A DNA stretch of 64,000 nucleotides from Moraxellaceae bacterium (GCA_004173455.1 SECL01000003.1:1-64000); one strand, 5' to 3'. Positions 7,934 to 19,105 are shown, counted from the stretch's first letter. Translations and numbers: made by a program. The notes: generated by a model not told the origin, from the letters alone.

Positions 7934-9931
7934 TCAATATTGAACAGGTATTTTTCCCATACGCTGTGCAATGGTCTGGTTGTTTCTGCCAAAGATCAAC
8001 CCGTAATAGGTTGCATTGGTCATTACATTCTTGACGTAATCACGGGTTTCCAGCAGTGGAATACTTTCCGTGTACTGATCACCCTCTAGGGGTTGGTCCA
8101 TGGGTTGCCAGCGTTTCGCTCGGTTCGGCCCGGCATTGTAGCCCGCTGTAGCCAGCACTGGCTGATTGCTAAGCTCCCCATGAATATGACTCAGGTAAAA
8201 CGTGCCATAACGGATATTGGTCTGCATGTTGGACAACGCGGCACTGCTGTAACTTTCTCCCAGTTGCCGTGCTACCCATTTTGCAGTATCTGGCATAATC
8301 TGCATCAGACCCCCTGCGCCAACATGCGAACGGGCAGCCAGTACAAAACGGCTTTCCTGCCGGATCAGGCCATAGACCCATGCCGGATCAATACCTACAT
8401 TGCTGCTGTGCTGAATCACCTGATCCCGAAAAGGAGTCAAAAATTGCAGCTCATAATTGTGCAGCTTGGTGGTTCGCTCCGCTGCATAAATAGCCCGGTC
8501 ATACCAGCCCATGCTATTGGCACGACTAGCTGCTGCTAAAATCATGCCATCATCGTGCTTGAGATACGCTTGACGTACAGCCCAGTTCCATTCACGGTTG
8601 CTATAACTGGCTGAGGCATTGATGTTATACAGTGCAAAAGCCCGCTGGAAATGCACGTCGCCATCCAGACGCTGAAAGTCCTGCGTGCTCGGATTGTAGG
8701 ATGTGCCCAATTTTGTCAATGATTGACCCACACGATCCCGCGACAGCAAACCATAATAATCTTCCTCTAGCGCCAGATTGGTATAAAACGCTTTGGCTGC
8801 GATTTTGCCTTGCTCCTGCGTTGCAGCATCACCACTACGCTGCTCGCTGGCACGCGCAAACCAGTATTGCCACAGGCGCTCTTGCTGTAATGGCAGGCTC
8901 ATGCTATCGACTGCACGTAGTAGCGCATCCCATTGGCCAAAGCGAACCGCCTGTCTGCCGTAGCTTTCGGCTTCTTCATCACTGAAAGGATAACCATAAC
9001 TTTGGTCAAACCAGCTCACCGACTGGGCATTAAAGCCATTTTGCATCACGGAATTGGCGGCTTTGTACGCCACAATTCGATAGGCATAGCGTAAAACATC
9101 CTGTGGCAAGCGGGCACGGTATTGGCCAATCTGACCTGCGGCCATGTCTACCGAGCTATCGGCCAGCCGCGCAATCGCAAACAGGAACTTAGCCTGATCA
9201 GCACTACTGGCCAGCGGCGCACTCTGCAAATAATTAAAAGGATTGCTGGCAATGAAATTGAGCTCGGCAAAATCCAGTGCAATCCCCAGACCCTGCCCGA
9301 CCTGTACTGCATTGCCCAACTCCCCAGCACGCAACATGGTCCATAACCGTTGCTGGCGATCCTGCGCACTTTTTAGCGGGCTATTGACCATGAGCCGCGC
9401 AAGTCCTGAACAGGACTCCGGTTGTTTGTTGGTCTTGAGCCACACCCGATTAAACTCTGAAAATACCAGTGGATCACCGGCCATGGCCTGCACCTGCCCA
9501 ATTGCGCAGCTTTCCGCTTCGTCAGCATTGGTGACATATGCCACCAAAGGCCGCGCGCTGGCAAAATCACCAGCCTGCACCTTGGCTTCAATGTAGTCAG
9601 CAGCCAGCTTTTCTGCCATGGCCGAATTGGGATAACGTGTGACAAACGCTAAAATAGTCTGCGGGCTTTGGGTCACCAGATCGCTGTTGAGCTTCCAGTA
9701 TTGTGGATAATAGCCCAGCACACTGTCCTGCATAGAAAATTGATAATTGTCCAGCATCGTCATGTTGTCATTATTGGCCGCACTCAACGCCGCATTAAAA
9801 TCACTATCGGCTGCTTGAGCGTGCTGTACTACCATACTGCCTGCAAGACTCACGGCAAACATACCGATTTTTACCATCGCTGTGGTTTTGCGCAGGGCTT
9901 TAGCTATTGATTTTGTTTTCACGGTAGACAC
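7934..9931 (-). CDS. Soluble lytic murein transglycosylase (Slt70 family)
   Basis: Periplasmic enzyme that cleaves peptidoglycan glycan strands to 1,6-anhydromuropeptides. After a signal peptide ending AQA there is a long alpha-helical superhelical domain, then the catalytic SLT domain from about residue 520. That domain has the catalytic Glu in IRQESRF, followed by GAGGLMQIMP and AGYNAGPNRAKRW. I chose the GTG at 9931: GAGG sits 5 nt ahead, and the product then starts with a normal basic signal-peptide n-region. The track's ATG 13 codons earlier has no such signal. The protein is 665 residues. Confidence 0.9.
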   Translation of the reverse strand: MSTVKTKSIAKALRKTTAMVKIGMFAVSLAGSMVVQHAQAADSDFNAALSAANNDNMTMLDNYQFSMQDSVLGYYPQYWKLNSDLVTQSPQTILAFVTRYPNSAMAEKLAADYIEAKVQAGDFASARPLVAYVTNADEAESCAIGQVQAMAGDPLVFSEFNRVWLKTNKQPESCSGLARLMVNSPLKSAQDRQQRLWTMLRAGELGNAVQVGQGLGIALDFAELNFIASNPFNYLQSAPLASSADQAKFLFAIARLADSSVDMAAGQIGQYRARLPQDVLRYAYRIVAYKAANSVMQNGFNAQSVSWFDQSYGYPFSDEEAESYGRQAVRFGQWDALLRAVDSMSLPLQQERLWQYWFARASEQRSGDAATQEQGKIAAKAFYTNLALEEDYYGLLSRDRVGQSLTKLGTSYNPSTQDFQRLDGDVHFQRAFALYNINASASYSNREWNWAVRQAYLKHDDGMILAAASRANSMGWYDRAIYAAERTTKLHNYELQFLTPFRDQVIQHSSNVGIDPAWVYGLIRQESRFVLAARSHVGAGGLMQIMPDTAKWVARQLGESYSSAALSNMQTNIRYGTFYLSHIHGELSNQPVLATAGYNAGPNRAKRWQPMDQPLEGDQYTESIPLLETRDYVKNVMTNATYYGLIFGRNNQTIAQRMGKIPVQY

Positions 9932-10264
9932 ATAAACCTCTGGAAATTCACAATTTATCAATTCTGCCATAACATAAACCTTAATTGATGTGCTTTTGCA
10001 TGTAATGGCGCAAAGCGAATTTTAGAAGCCCCGTCATTTTGAAAACAGTGGGCTTATGTAATATTCCGCCTATCCCACCTGCTGCTATTCATATTTGATT
10101 GGTTGACGGCACAGCATTGCACTTTTTGTAAACACTGAATTTCTGTCTGGCAAACCCATGTTATTTGACTGGCAAAATGCTAGAATTGCGCGTTTTATAG
10201 CTTGATACGCCTGTCCAGTCCTGAAACCCGGCAGGGAATAACTGACTGTACTTTTGGAGCATTC
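9932..10264. promoter_or_regulatory. Divergent promoter region between slt and miaB
   Basis: This 333-bp gap holds no convincing gene. On the plus strand an extended -10-like TGCTAGAAT (10178-10186) precedes miaB, but no good -35 is correctly spaced. GGAG precedes the miaB ATG. I see no confident box for slt. Confidence 0.35.
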
Positions 10265-11731
10265 ATGACCGTTCAGACCTTTGTCCCTTCAATATCCCGT
10301 CCTACAGAAATTGCCAGCAGTCAGCCTGATTTGGCCAGCACTGAGACGCCTGTCAAACGGCTTTATATTGAAACACAAGGCTGTCAAATGAATGAATATG
10401 ACAGCAGCCGTATGGCCGACCTGCTGGGTGATTCGCATGGTTACGTGCTGACCAGCAATCCCGCCGACGCGGATGTGCTGCTGATGAACACCTGTTCCAT
10501 TCGTGAAAAGGCACAGGAAAAAGTATTTAGTGAACTGGGACGCTGGCGCAAGTTCAAGGAAGCCAATCCCAATGTGATCATTGGTGTGGGTGGCTGCGTG
10601 GCGTCTCAGGAAGGCGAAGTCATCCAGAAACGTGCGGCTTATGTGGACATGGTGTTTGGTCCACAAACCCTGCATCGGCTGCCCCAATTGCTGGATCAGC
10701 ATCAGGACAATAAAACGGCTCCCAAAAGCCAGAAAATTAGTCTGATTGACATTTCTTTTCCGGACATTGAAAAGTTTGATTTTTTGCCTGAGCCTAAAGT
10801 AGACGGTTACAAGGCTTTTGTGTCTATTATGGAAGGCTGTTCCAAATACTGCTCATTTTGCGTCGTACCCTACACCCGTGGCGAAGAAGTATCGCGCCCG
10901 CTGGATGATGTCCTCGCTGAAATTGTCAGCCTGACTGAACAGGGCGTGCGTGAAGTCACCCTGCTGGGACAAAATGTCAATGGCTACCGTGGTGACACCT
11001 TTGATGGTGATATTTGCAACTTCGCCCAGTTGCTGCGTCTGGTCAGTGAAATTCCGGGCATTGGCCGTATTCGCTATACCACCAGTCATCCGCTAGAGTT
11101 TTCTGACGAATTAATTGCTGCTTATGCTGATTTACCACAACTGGTATCGCATTTGCACTTGCCGGTACAAAGTGGCTCGAATGCCGTACTGGCCGCTATG
11201 AAACGCAATCATACCATTGATGTGTATATTGATAAGATTGCCCGCTTGCGTGCAGTGCGTCCTGACATGCATTTGTCCAGTGACTTTATCATTGGCTTTC
11301 CGGGTGAAAGCGATGCAGAGTTTGCCGAAACGCTACAGTTTATCAAGGATCTGGATTTCGACCATTCCTACAGTTTTATTTACTCCAAGCGTCCGGGCAC
11401 GCCAGCCTCTGAACTCCCCGATGATACGCCAGAGAATGCGAAAAAATTACGCCTGTCACAGGTTAAGGATGTGATCAAGCGCTCCAGTATTGATAAAACC
11501 AATGCCATGCTGGGTCAAACGGTGCGCGTACTGATTGAAAAGCCGTCAGATCGCCACCATGATATGCTGATCGGCAGTGCTGATAATACCCGTCTGGTTC
11601 AGTTTGTGGGTGACAGCAGTTGGGTTGGCCGCTTTGCCCAGATTCAAGTAACCCGAATTAAAAGCATGAATTTGGTGGAAGGCGAGTTATTAAGTCTTGA
11701 AGAAATGAATCTTGAAGATTCCTTAAACTAA
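10265..11731 (+). CDS. miaB: tRNA-2-methylthio-N6-dimethylallyladenosine synthase
   Basis: Radical-SAM methylthiotransferase that adds the 2-methylthio group to i6A37 of tRNAs. The N-terminal MTTase domain has the cluster cysteines in [21 protein letters not shown] and VGGCVAS. The radical-SAM site is CSKYCSFC, and a C-terminal TRAM domain follows. The track starts 21 codons early; I chose the ATG at 10265 because GGAG precedes it. The product is 488 residues, normal for MiaB. The order miaB-ybeZ-ybeY is conserved in many gammaproteobacteria. Confidence 0.95.
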   Translation: MTVQTFVPSISRPTEIASSQPDLASTETPVKRLYIETQGCQMNEYDSSRMADLLGDSHGYVLTSNPADADVLLMNTCSIREKAQEKVFSELGRWRKFKEANPNVIIGVGGCVASQEGEVIQKRAAYVDMVFGPQTLHRLPQLLDQHQDNKTAPKSQKISLIDISFPDIEKFDFLPEPKVDGYKAFVSIMEGCSKYCSFCVVPYTRGEEVSRPLDDVLAEIVSLTEQGVREVTLLGQNVNGYRGDTFDGDICNFAQLLRLVSEIPGIGRIRYTTSHPLEFSDELIAAYADLPQLVSHLHLPVQSGSNAVLAAMKRNHTIDVYIDKIARLRAVRPDMHLSSDFIIGFPGESDAEFAETLQFIKDLDFDHSYSFIYSKRPGTPASELPDDTPENAKKLRLSQVKDVIKRSSIDKTNAMLGQTVRVLIEKPSDRHHDMLIGSADNTRLVQFVGDSSWVGRFAQIQVTRIKSMNLVEGELLSLEEMNLEDSLN

Positions 11732-11845
11732 AAGCCTAATTATTTCAACTGCTTAACCCCTAAAAATGCTGAATGACTGAACCACTTGACCTTTGAAAGC
11801 AGGCTATCGTAAGCTCAAGTGGCTTACTTCATTTAAAAAGGAATT

Positions 11846-13009
11846 ATGTTGACAGCATCTATTCGTCGTACTGTTGAAGTTGAAGGCGTTACGCTGGAAC
11901 GCTTAAAATCCATGCTGGGTGCCTACAATGCGCACCTCAAGCTGATTGAACAACGTCTTGATGTGAAAATTGCCCAGCGCGGTGATTTGTTTATTGTTGA
12001 TGGCGAACTTGAAGCCGTGGAACGTGCCGAAGTCTTGCTGCAACGTCTTTACGAAGAATCTGCGGAAAACCGTACCATTAGCCCCGACCAGTTGCACCTG
12101 CTCATTCAGGGCAGCCAGACTGAGCGTGAAATTGCACCCGATGAAGAAGCCTCTTTTCAGGTATACCTGCAAACCCGCAAAGGCAAAATTCATCCGCGCG
12201 GTGCCAACCAGCATCGTTATGTACAGCGTATTTTGCAAAGCGATATTTCTTTTGGTATTGGCCCGGCAGGAACTGGCAAAACCTATCTGGCGGTTGCTGC
12301 GGCTGTCGACATGCTGGAACGCAACGAAATCCAGCGCATTTTGCTAGTACGTCCTGCGGTGGAAGCGGGTGAAAAACTGGGTTTCCTGCCCGGTGACCTG
12401 ACCCAGAAAATTGATCCCTACCTGCGTCCGCTGTATGACGCACTGTATGAAATGCTGGGCTTTGAAAAAGTGGCCAAGCTGATTGAGCGTCAGGTGATTG
12501 AAGTGGCACCGCTGGCCTATATGCGCGGGCGCACCTTGAACCACTCGTTTGTGATTCTGGATGAAGCGCAGAATACCACGCCAGAACAAATGAAAATGTT
12601 CCTGACCCGGCTGGGCTTTGGGTCGCGCGCGGTCATTACCGGTGATATTACCCAGGTGGATTTACCACGTGGTCAGCAATCCGGCCTTGCGCATGCCTTG
12701 CGCGTTCTGGAACCAATTACTGAAATTCACATTACCCGTTTTCATTCACGCGATGTGGTGCGTCATCAGCTGGTGCAAAAAATTGTTGAGGCCTATGAAG
12801 GCTTTGATGATCAACAGCATAAACTGAACGTGGAAGCAAAACGTGCCAGACAGGCGCGCGTACAGGAAGCCATTTTGTCCAATGATCTAGCCGCTGATGC
12901 TCAGCATGACGCTCCTGAGCATATCAGTACTGGCGATACGGTTAACGATGTGGCCGCTCCGGTAGACCACAGTATCAATCAGCCTGTTATTGATCAGCAG
13001 CTCAAATGA
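11846..13009 (+). CDS. ybeZ: PhoH-like ATPase YbeZ
   Basis: P-loop NTPase of the PhoH family. An N-terminal KH-like/RNA-binding stretch is followed by the ATPase core, with Walker [10 protein letters not shown] and Walker [10 protein letters not shown]. It works with the endoribonuclease YbeY in rRNA processing and ribosome quality control. The last four bases overlap the ybeY start (ATGA), so translation is coupled. A Shine-Dalgarno AAGGA precedes the ATG. The roughly 60-residue acidic C-terminal tail is low in complexity. Confidence 0.93.
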   Translation: MLTASIRRTVEVEGVTLERLKSMLGAYNAHLKLIEQRLDVKIAQRGDLFIVDGELEAVERAEVLLQRLYEESAENRTISPDQLHLLIQGSQTEREIAPDEEASFQVYLQTRKGKIHPRGANQHRYVQRILQSDISFGIGPAGTGKTYLAVAAAVDMLERNEIQRILLVRPAVEAGEKLGFLPGDLTQKIDPYLRPLYDALYEMLGFEKVAKLIERQVIEVAPLAYMRGRTLNHSFVILDEAQNTTPEQMKMFLTRLGFGSRAVITGDITQVDLPRGQQSGLAHALRVLEPITEIHITRFHSRDVVRHQLVQKIVEAYEGFDDQQHKLNVEAKRARQARVQEAILSNDLAADAQHDAPEHISTGDTVNDVAAPVDHSINQPVIDQQLK

Positions 13010-13494
13010 ACCCGCGCCTCATCAAACTCAGCCTGCAAAATGCCTACCGCTCGCCTGACCTCTTGGTCAAGCGGGCAGCAGTCATCAAATATGTAGCGCA
13101 TGCCCTGACCGCAATTGGTTTTGAACAAGCCTGTGACATCAGCGTTCGCCTGGTGGATGCGACAGAAAGCCAATCGCTTAACCTGCATTACCGTCAAAAA
13201 GACAAGCCCACCAATGTGCTGTCGTTTCCCAGCGAACTACCCGAAGAAATCCTGCCCATGCTGGCGCAAAGTCCGCTGGGTGATCTGGTGATTTGTATTC
13301 CGGTGGTAGTGGCAGAAGCACTTGAGCAGCACAAAACCTCTGAAGCACACTTTGCCCACATGGTGGTTCATGGTACCTTACACCTGATGGGTTATGACCA
13401 TGAACTGGGTGCAACAGAAGCCACAGAAATGGAAGCCATTGAAATTAAGGTATTACAACAACTGGGCTTTGCCAATCCTTATGAAATTGATTAA
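13006..13494 (+). CDS. ybeY: Endoribonuclease YbeY
   Basis: Zinc-dependent single-strand endoribonuclease needed for 16S rRNA 3' maturation. The metal site [11 protein letters not shown] matches the family H-x3-H-x5-H signature. At 162 residues it is the usual length. It overlaps ybeZ by 4 nt. Its stop codon is buried inside a 19-bp inverted repeat (separate entry). Confidence 0.95.
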   Translation: MNPRLIKLSLQNAYRSPDLLVKRAAVIKYVAHALTAIGFEQACDISVRLVDATESQSLNLHYRQKDKPTNVLSFPSELPEEILPMLAQSPLGDLVICIPVVVAEALEQHKTSEAHFAHMVVHGTLHLMGYDHELGATEATEMEAIEIKVLQQLGFANPYEID

Positions 13495-13525
13495 ATAGAC
13501 CGATCTGTCTATTTAATCAATTTCA
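13482..13525. terminator. Perfect 19-bp inverted repeat across the ybeY stop; probable bidirectional terminator
   Basis: TGAAATTGATTAAATAGAC (13482-13500) is repeated exactly inverted at 13507-13525 around the loop CGATCT. The left arm includes the last codons and the TAA of ybeY. It separates ybeY from the convergent TonB-like gene, so a terminator or mRNA 3'-end stabiliser is likely. There is no clean T tract immediately after it. Confidence 0.6.
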
Positions 13526-13560
13526 GTTCAAATTTTATTTAAAATGTTTTTACTTATTGT

Positions 13561-14451
13561 TTACTGGCCGATTTGCAGTTCATCCATATTTTCTGAAAAA
13601 CGCCACGTTCTAATAATGCGCAGCTCAGTATAGGCTTTCATTTTTTTGTCGAATGGACCAAACGGTGCCGCCTGACGTACCGAGTCCTTGGCTGCTTCGT
13701 CCAGGATTGGATAACCCGAACCCTGCAACAGGCGAATGGCACGAATATGTCCATTGGGCATTAAAATGACCATCAGTTGCACCTCACCATGCAAATGCTG
13801 GGCACGTGCTTGATTGGGATAGTGCTTGTTGCCCAGTTGCTCGACTTTCTGGGTAAATTTGGTCATATACAATGCCGTATCATCAGCACGCGCCGACACA
13901 CTATCCACGGTATGCACATTACTCTTATGGGTATATTCCTGCTTGCGCTTGGCATATTGCGCTTCCAGTGAGGCAATCATGGCCATTTGTGCCAAGTCAG
14001 GACTATTGGAAACCTGCGTTTTGGCTTCCTGCTCGCGCTCAAGGTTGCGTGCCTGCTTTTGCCAGCTTAATGTGGTCACCAGTACCTGTTCAGATGCAGT
14101 GCGTGCCTCACTTTGCTTTTCAGTTTGCATTGCCAATTGTTCAGCCACTTCTTGCTGGTCTATCGCAGCAGCCTGCTGATCTGGACTGGTCATGCGGTGA
14201 ATATTGCGCAGCACGCCTGCTCCTTGCTGATCAGCCTGTGCAATAAAATCGGCATCTTCTACTTTATTAGGACTCAAATGCACTGCAATGGCTATATCCT
14301 GCATGGCAGCTTTGGGCGGATTAGGGCTTATAAATGTGGTGGCGAGTAATATCGCATGAAACAGACAGGCCACAATGACTGCCCCTTGTAACAACCGATC
14401 CTGAGCAAAACTGACCGGATCGGCATGGCGCGCTAGAAGCTGTTTTGTCAT
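13561..14451 (-). CDS. TonB-family energy-transducing protein
   Basis: Inner-membrane anchored periplasmic protein. A short cytoplasmic start is followed by one hydrophobic helix (VIVACLFHAILLATTF) and a long polar, Gln/Ala/Glu-rich spacer with probable coiled coil. The C-terminal TonB fold has GEVQLMVILMPNGHIRAIRLL and ends near RTWRFSE. Unlike classical TonB there is no Pro-Lys/Pro-Glu spacer, so it could be TolA-like or a dedicated TonB variant. I chose the ATG at 14451 because AGG precedes it; the track start is 13 codons upstream. No ExbB/ExbD lie nearby. Confidence 0.75.
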   Translation of the reverse strand: MTKQLLARHADPVSFAQDRLLQGAVIVACLFHAILLATTFISPNPPKAAMQDIAIAVHLSPNKVEDADFIAQADQQGAGVLRNIHRMTSPDQQAAAIDQQEVAEQLAMQTEKQSEARTASEQVLVTTLSWQKQARNLEREQEAKTQVSNSPDLAQMAMIASLEAQYAKRKQEYTHKSNVHTVDSVSARADDTALYMTKFTQKVEQLGNKHYPNQARAQHLHGEVQLMVILMPNGHIRAIRLLQGSGYPILDEAAKDSVRQAAPFGPFDKKMKAYTELRIIRTWRFSENMDELQIGQ

Positions 14452-14720
14452 AAGCCTAAAAATCCTGTTTTCTTCCCTGTTCGGGCGCATTCATCTGCGT
14501 GATAGCCGCATAACGGGTTAAACCTGCATCATTAAAATTACGCAAATAAAACCCAGCGTACCTATTCCAGTTTCATTTTTATAAATATCGCATGTAAAAT
14601 AAAGCCCTAACTGTGATAATTTGGACACATTCGATATTTTATAGCTGTACGCAGTAAGCCGGCATTGTAGACAAACCATACGGTGCAATCAATGTGCTCA
14701 AGCCAATGAGAAAATAGGAT

Positions 14721-15425
14721 ATGCAACGCGTTTTTAGGAAAATTGCACAAAACATTCGGGGCTTTTACCATAAGGCAGAAGATCTGATTGAGGAAGAACG
14801 CGAATTACCGTTATCGCAGAACCTGCTGAATGCGACCATTCAAAAATATGTGACAGATAATGTAGAGGCGCTTAAAGACTTACACGCTGATATTTATGAT
14901 GACTGGTGCCGCCTGTACGCCACTTTGGATTATAAAGGCATTTATACCACGCTCTCGGTAGACTTGCGGCTGGTACAAATGCAGCTGGATAAGGACATTC
15001 AACAACTGGTGTTTGAGCAGATTAGTGAAACACAGGTTATTAGCGCTAGTTTTAGCAGTACCTTTAGAAAAATTGCCTTTAATATTGCCCTGTATGTATT
15101 TCAGCGCATTTTGCACAAAGACCCACTGGGTTTGATTCTGGAAAAGCTGGATGTCATTGAAATCAAACATGACTTATTGTATCTAGGTCTAAATAAATAT
15201 CTGGAAAAATCTGACAAGGTCATTCGCACCCTCAACAAAATTCATGTCAATCATGCGGTTTTGCGTGAAGGCCAGTTCGTTCTCAAAGCCAACCTGAATC
15301 TGCCCGGCATTTTTCGGCGTGATCCAGAACGCGACACCCTGATTCTAGATATTGAGGGGGATGACGACGATGGCTTACGCACTATTGATTCAGCCATTGA
15401 TCCACAGGCCAGTGATTTTAAATAA
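14721..15425 (+). CDS. Conserved protein of unknown function
   Basis: I do not recognise this 234-residue protein. It has no signal peptide. A central hydrophobic patch (KIAFNIALYVFQRIL) could be amphipathic and bind a membrane. The N-terminus is helical and basic, and the C-terminus is acidic with DIEGDDDDG. An IEIKHDLLYLGLNKYL core has alternating hydrophobics like a beta/alpha lipid-binding fold, but this is speculation. A long leader separates it from the divergent TonB-like gene. Confidence 0.6.
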   Translation: MQRVFRKIAQNIRGFYHKAEDLIEEERELPLSQNLLNATIQKYVTDNVEALKDLHADIYDDWCRLYATLDYKGIYTTLSVDLRLVQMQLDKDIQQLVFEQISETQVISASFSSTFRKIAFNIALYVFQRILHKDPLGLILEKLDVIEIKHDLLYLGLNKYLEKSDKVIRTLNKIHVNHAVLREGQFVLKANLNLPGIFRRDPERDTLILDIEGDDDDGLRTIDSAIDPQASDFK

Positions 15426-15581
15426 ACTTAACGCTTACTTAATGCGATTAGGGCAATCCGTTTGCCCGTTTTGCCTTGTGGTTTGATAATTCACCCTCAT
15501 CTATGCTTAGACTGACAATATGCAAACTCAGCGGTAGTGTTTTACATTGCCCCTGACCTGATGAGCGAGGTGCCGATAATA

Positions 15582-16292
15582 ATGACTGTTTTTAACCGAA
15601 TACTGACTAAACTTTCTTCTTCAGCCTTTTTGGCAGTAGCACTGGTTTCGGCCACGCTAAGTAGTGCTTATGCAATAGCTCCCTTCAACGCCAGTTATAC
15701 GTTTAATCTGGATAACAAGGCATCGGGTACAGCAGTGCGTAAGTTATCCCGTCAAGGCAACCAGTGGGTTTATAATTTTGATGCCCGTATTCCGGTGATT
15801 GCCACTGCCAGTGAAAAAAGTGTGTTTGGCCTCAACAATAATCAAATCGTGTCGCAGCATTACCAGCGCCAGTATAAAATTTTGGTGCATAACCAGAAAA
15901 CCAGTCTGGATTTTAATAGTGGCAGCAAAAGTATTCAGGTTAAACGTGACCAGAAAACCAGTCAATTGGCTTGGCAAGCTGGCGTGCTGGATGACTTAAA
16001 TGTAGAAATTCAGTTGCGCGAAGACCTGAAAAAAGGTGGTTTAAAATCCTTCTATCTAATCGCTGACCAAAAAGACGTCACGCCGCGCCAATTTGTCAAT
16101 GAAGGTACAACAAAAGTGACTACCCCCAGCGGAACTTATGAGGCAGTAAAAGTTCGCATCAATCATCAGAAAAAAGATAAAAGTACTACTTTTTGGTTAG
16201 CACCCAGTCTGGATTATCTGCCGGTTAAAGTTATGCACAACGATGATGGCAGTATTTATACGCTCAACCTGACCAGTTATAAGGCGTCATAA
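15582..16292 (+). CDS. Exported DUF3108 protein
   Basis: A periplasmic 236-residue protein. The signal peptide ends SSAYA, and the mature part has the DUF3108 pattern: repeated beta strands beginning FNASYTFNLDN and ending FWLAPSLDYLPVKV with a final LNLTSYK. The family is predicted to be a beta-barrel-like periplasmic or outer-membrane associated protein of unknown role. I moved the start 15 codons downstream from the track to the ATG that directly begins the signal peptide. A terminator follows. Confidence 0.75.
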   Translation: MTVFNRILTKLSSSAFLAVALVSATLSSAYAIAPFNASYTFNLDNKASGTAVRKLSRQGNQWVYNFDARIPVIATASEKSVFGLNNNQIVSQHYQRQYKILVHNQKTSLDFNSGSKSIQVKRDQKTSQLAWQAGVLDDLNVEIQLREDLKKGGLKSFYLIADQKDVTPRQFVNEGTTKVTTPSGTYEAVKVRINHQKKDKSTTFWLAPSLDYLPVKVMHNDDGSIYTLNLTSYKAS

Positions 16293-16325
16293 CTGCTGCT
16301 AAAATTTTATTCAGTTTAAAAAATA

Positions 16326-16364
16326 GATCCCCGCCAATGCATTAGATCATTGACGGGGATTTTT
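16326..16364. terminator. Bidirectional rho-independent terminator
   Basis: GATCCCCGCCAATG pairs (one mismatch) with CATTGACGGGGAT, followed by TTTTT on the plus strand and by an A/T tract on the other side. It serves the convergent DUF3108 and wrbA genes. Confidence 0.85.
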
Positions 16365-16417
16365 CATTTTATATCATGCCATCATGGTGTTGCGCTGATA
16401 TTAACCTTAGCAAAAGT

Positions 16418-17062
<645 letters not shown>

Positions 17063-17177
17063 TTAAAAGCCGACACTTGTGCCAAAAAAGATACACAGAA
17101 TCAGCAGTTAACAATGTTAAGATTTTTCCAGTTCTATTAAATCATAACCTGTAATCTAGGTTGAGTTGGGGAAATCC

Positions 17178-18422
17178 ATGCTAAAACTGCTGGAAAAATT
17201 ACCGTTTTATCAAAAACAATGGTTTCAGTTTATCCTGTTTGTCATCGAACGTTTTGAAGCCGATAAATGCCGCCAGCAGGCAGGCTCACTCACTTATACC
17301 ACCCTGTTTGCAGTGGTTCCCATGCTAACAGTCTTTCTGGTAATTATTTCATCAATCAAGGCGCTTGCCCCTGCACGCGAACAACTCCAGCATTTTATTT
17401 ATAGCAACCTGTTACCGCGCACGGGTGTGGCGGTGGAACAGTATCTGAATAAATTTACCGAAACTTCCAGTAACCTGACTGTTATCGGGATTCTGATTTT
17501 ATTTGTGACCGCTATTCTGATGCTTAGCTCTATTGAGGCGGCGTTTAATCATATCTGGCGCGTCACCAAATCGCGTGGCGGCATGATGGGCTTTATGCGC
17601 TACTGGACCATTATTTCGCTAGGACCCATCCTGCTGGGTAGTGCTTTTGCCGTGTCCTCAACGCTGGCATCCATGAAATTCCTGAGCAACAACATTGCCG
17701 GCTATGAACTAAATGGCGAATTCTGGCTCTGGCTCATTTCTTTTTCACTCACATGGCTTGGCTTTAGCCTGCTGTACTGGACTATTCCCAACCGCCGTGT
17801 GCCGCTGCCATCAGCCTTTATTGCCGGTTTATTTAGCGCCCTGCTGTTTGAAGTATTGCGCCAGTCATTTGGCCTGATCATGAGTAACTTTACCAGCTAC
17901 GAGCTGGTGTATGGTGCCTTTGCGGCTTTCCCGATTTTTCTGTTATGGGTGTTTTTGTCGTGGAATGTGATTTTACTGGGCGTAGAAGTGAGCTATGCGA
18001 TTACGGCGTTTACTACCCGTACCGATATAAACCGTCATCCGGTACTGATTTTACTCGACATCATGGAGCTGTTTTATCATCATCAAAAGCTGGGGCTGGC
18101 GGTTAGTGATCAAGATGCGCTCTCCATTTTGGGTCGTGGTGAATTTGAAAATGAAACCTCTTATCTTGAAACACTGGAAGACAATAATCTGATCAAACGC
18201 ACTGAAGAAGGCCATTACATGCTGTGCCGTGACCTCAATTCTATTGATTTTTGGACGTTTTACCGCACCCTGAATTATCCCCTGCCCAAACGTGAAGATC
18301 TGGGGCGTGTGCATAATGATGATCGCTGGCTCAAAATTATTGGCCCATTGTTTGTGCAATCGGATGATTATCTGGCCGCTAAATTGTCTATTCCCATGGC
18401 GCGAATTTTTGATGCCGAATAA
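17178..18422 (+). CDS. YihY/UPF0761 inner-membrane protein
   Basis: A 414-residue polytopic membrane protein of the YihY/virulence factor BrkB family. It has the family entry sequence DKCRQQAGSLTYTTLFAVVP, six hydrophobic helices and a soluble C-terminal region of about 130 residues that looks like a winged helix (GRGEFENETSYLETLEDNNLIKR). The role of the family is unsettled; it was once wrongly called ribonuclease BN. I chose the ATG at 17178 after GGGGAAAT; the track start is a TTG four codons earlier. Confidence 0.88.
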   Translation: MLKLLEKLPFYQKQWFQFILFVIERFEADKCRQQAGSLTYTTLFAVVPMLTVFLVIISSIKALAPAREQLQHFIYSNLLPRTGVAVEQYLNKFTETSSNLTVIGILILFVTAILMLSSIEAAFNHIWRVTKSRGGMMGFMRYWTIISLGPILLGSAFAVSSTLASMKFLSNNIAGYELNGEFWLWLISFSLTWLGFSLLYWTIPNRRVPLPSAFIAGLFSALLFEVLRQSFGLIMSNFTSYELVYGAFAAFPIFLLWVFLSWNVILLGVEVSYAITAFTTRTDINRHPVLILLDIMELFYHHQKLGLAVSDQDALSILGRGEFENETSYLETLEDNNLIKRTEEGHYMLCRDLNSIDFWTFYRTLNYPLPKREDLGRVHNDDRWLKIIGPLFVQSDDYLAAKLSIPMARIFDAE

Positions 18423-18455
18423 TGGTACAGAATAATTTTTGGTACTACATAACGT

Positions 18456-18968
18456 TTATTGGTCAGAAAAATTTTTGTCTAATTCATTAAGGGAAATCAA
18501 AGTCAGGCGTTGTTGTAAAAATAGCAGCGCCTGTTGAAACATCGGATGCCAGTAATCATTTGCTTGCCCAGATTCTATTAAACGATCCATTAAGCAAAAG
18601 GTGGACTGTTGGCTCATGTCACTATCCAGTGAATGCCAGAAAAACTCAAAGCAATGGCCGCCATCATCCTGTGTATAAAACTGCCATTGGTCAGGTAACA
18701 TGCTAGTTGCAGCACAGCAGTAAAAGTGCCAGCTTTGGCCAGTTGCCTCAATTATTTGAGTACCCAGATGACTAATCACCCTTGCCTCAATACCCGCCTC
18801 CTCCCGTAATTCGCGCAAGGCCGCATGCGCAGGTAGTTCATCAGGCTCTATTGTTCCTTTTACCAGTTGCAGTCCAGCAAGCGGATGTCTAAAGGCCAGA
18901 ATTTCAAGGTGCTGTCCCTTGGCATTATGATGCTGGCGTAATACCAAGGGACAAGCTTTATTGATCAA
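18456..18968 (-). CDS. Nudix hydrolase
   Basis: A 170-residue pyrophosphohydrolase with a complete Nudix box: a G-x5-E opening (GTIEPDE), then REL and REEAGI. Residues 35-140 form the Nudix fold. The substrate is not deducible; a nucleoside diphosphate derivative is likely. The only in-frame start seen is a TTG at 18968 without a good Shine-Dalgarno, so the N-terminus is uncertain. It is convergent with yihY and divergent from fumarase. Confidence 0.8.
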   Translation of the reverse strand: MINKACPLVLRQHHNAKGQHLEILAFRHPLAGLQLVKGTIEPDELPAHAALRELREEAGIEARVISHLGTQIIEATGQSWHFYCCAATSMLPDQWQFYTQDDGGHCFEFFWHSLDSDMSQQSTFCLMDRLIESGQANDYWHPMFQQALLFLQQRLTLISLNELDKNFSDQ

Positions 18969-19105
18969 GATGATGCATCTTATTTTTTAGGTCAAGACTA
19001 AAGTATCTCACATTGCGGGATGTTTTTTGTATAATGCTGCGCTGCACGCATAAGCCAGCCCAATAGTAATATTGGCCAGCAAAAAACTCTCTGCGAGATC
19101 ATGAT

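Noticed and set aside
9243-9596. 117-residue plus-strand ORF inside slt.
   Set aside because: Antisense shadow of the lytic transglycosylase gene.
11782-11822. CCACTTGA...TCAAGTGG inverted repeat between miaB and ybeZ.
   Set aside because: Only 8-bp arms with a 25-nt loop and no T tract; too weak for a terminator or attenuator.
12102-12509. 135-residue minus-strand ORF inside ybeZ, rich in Pro, Gln and Cys.
   Set aside because: Antisense shadow of a certain gene; no independent translation signal.
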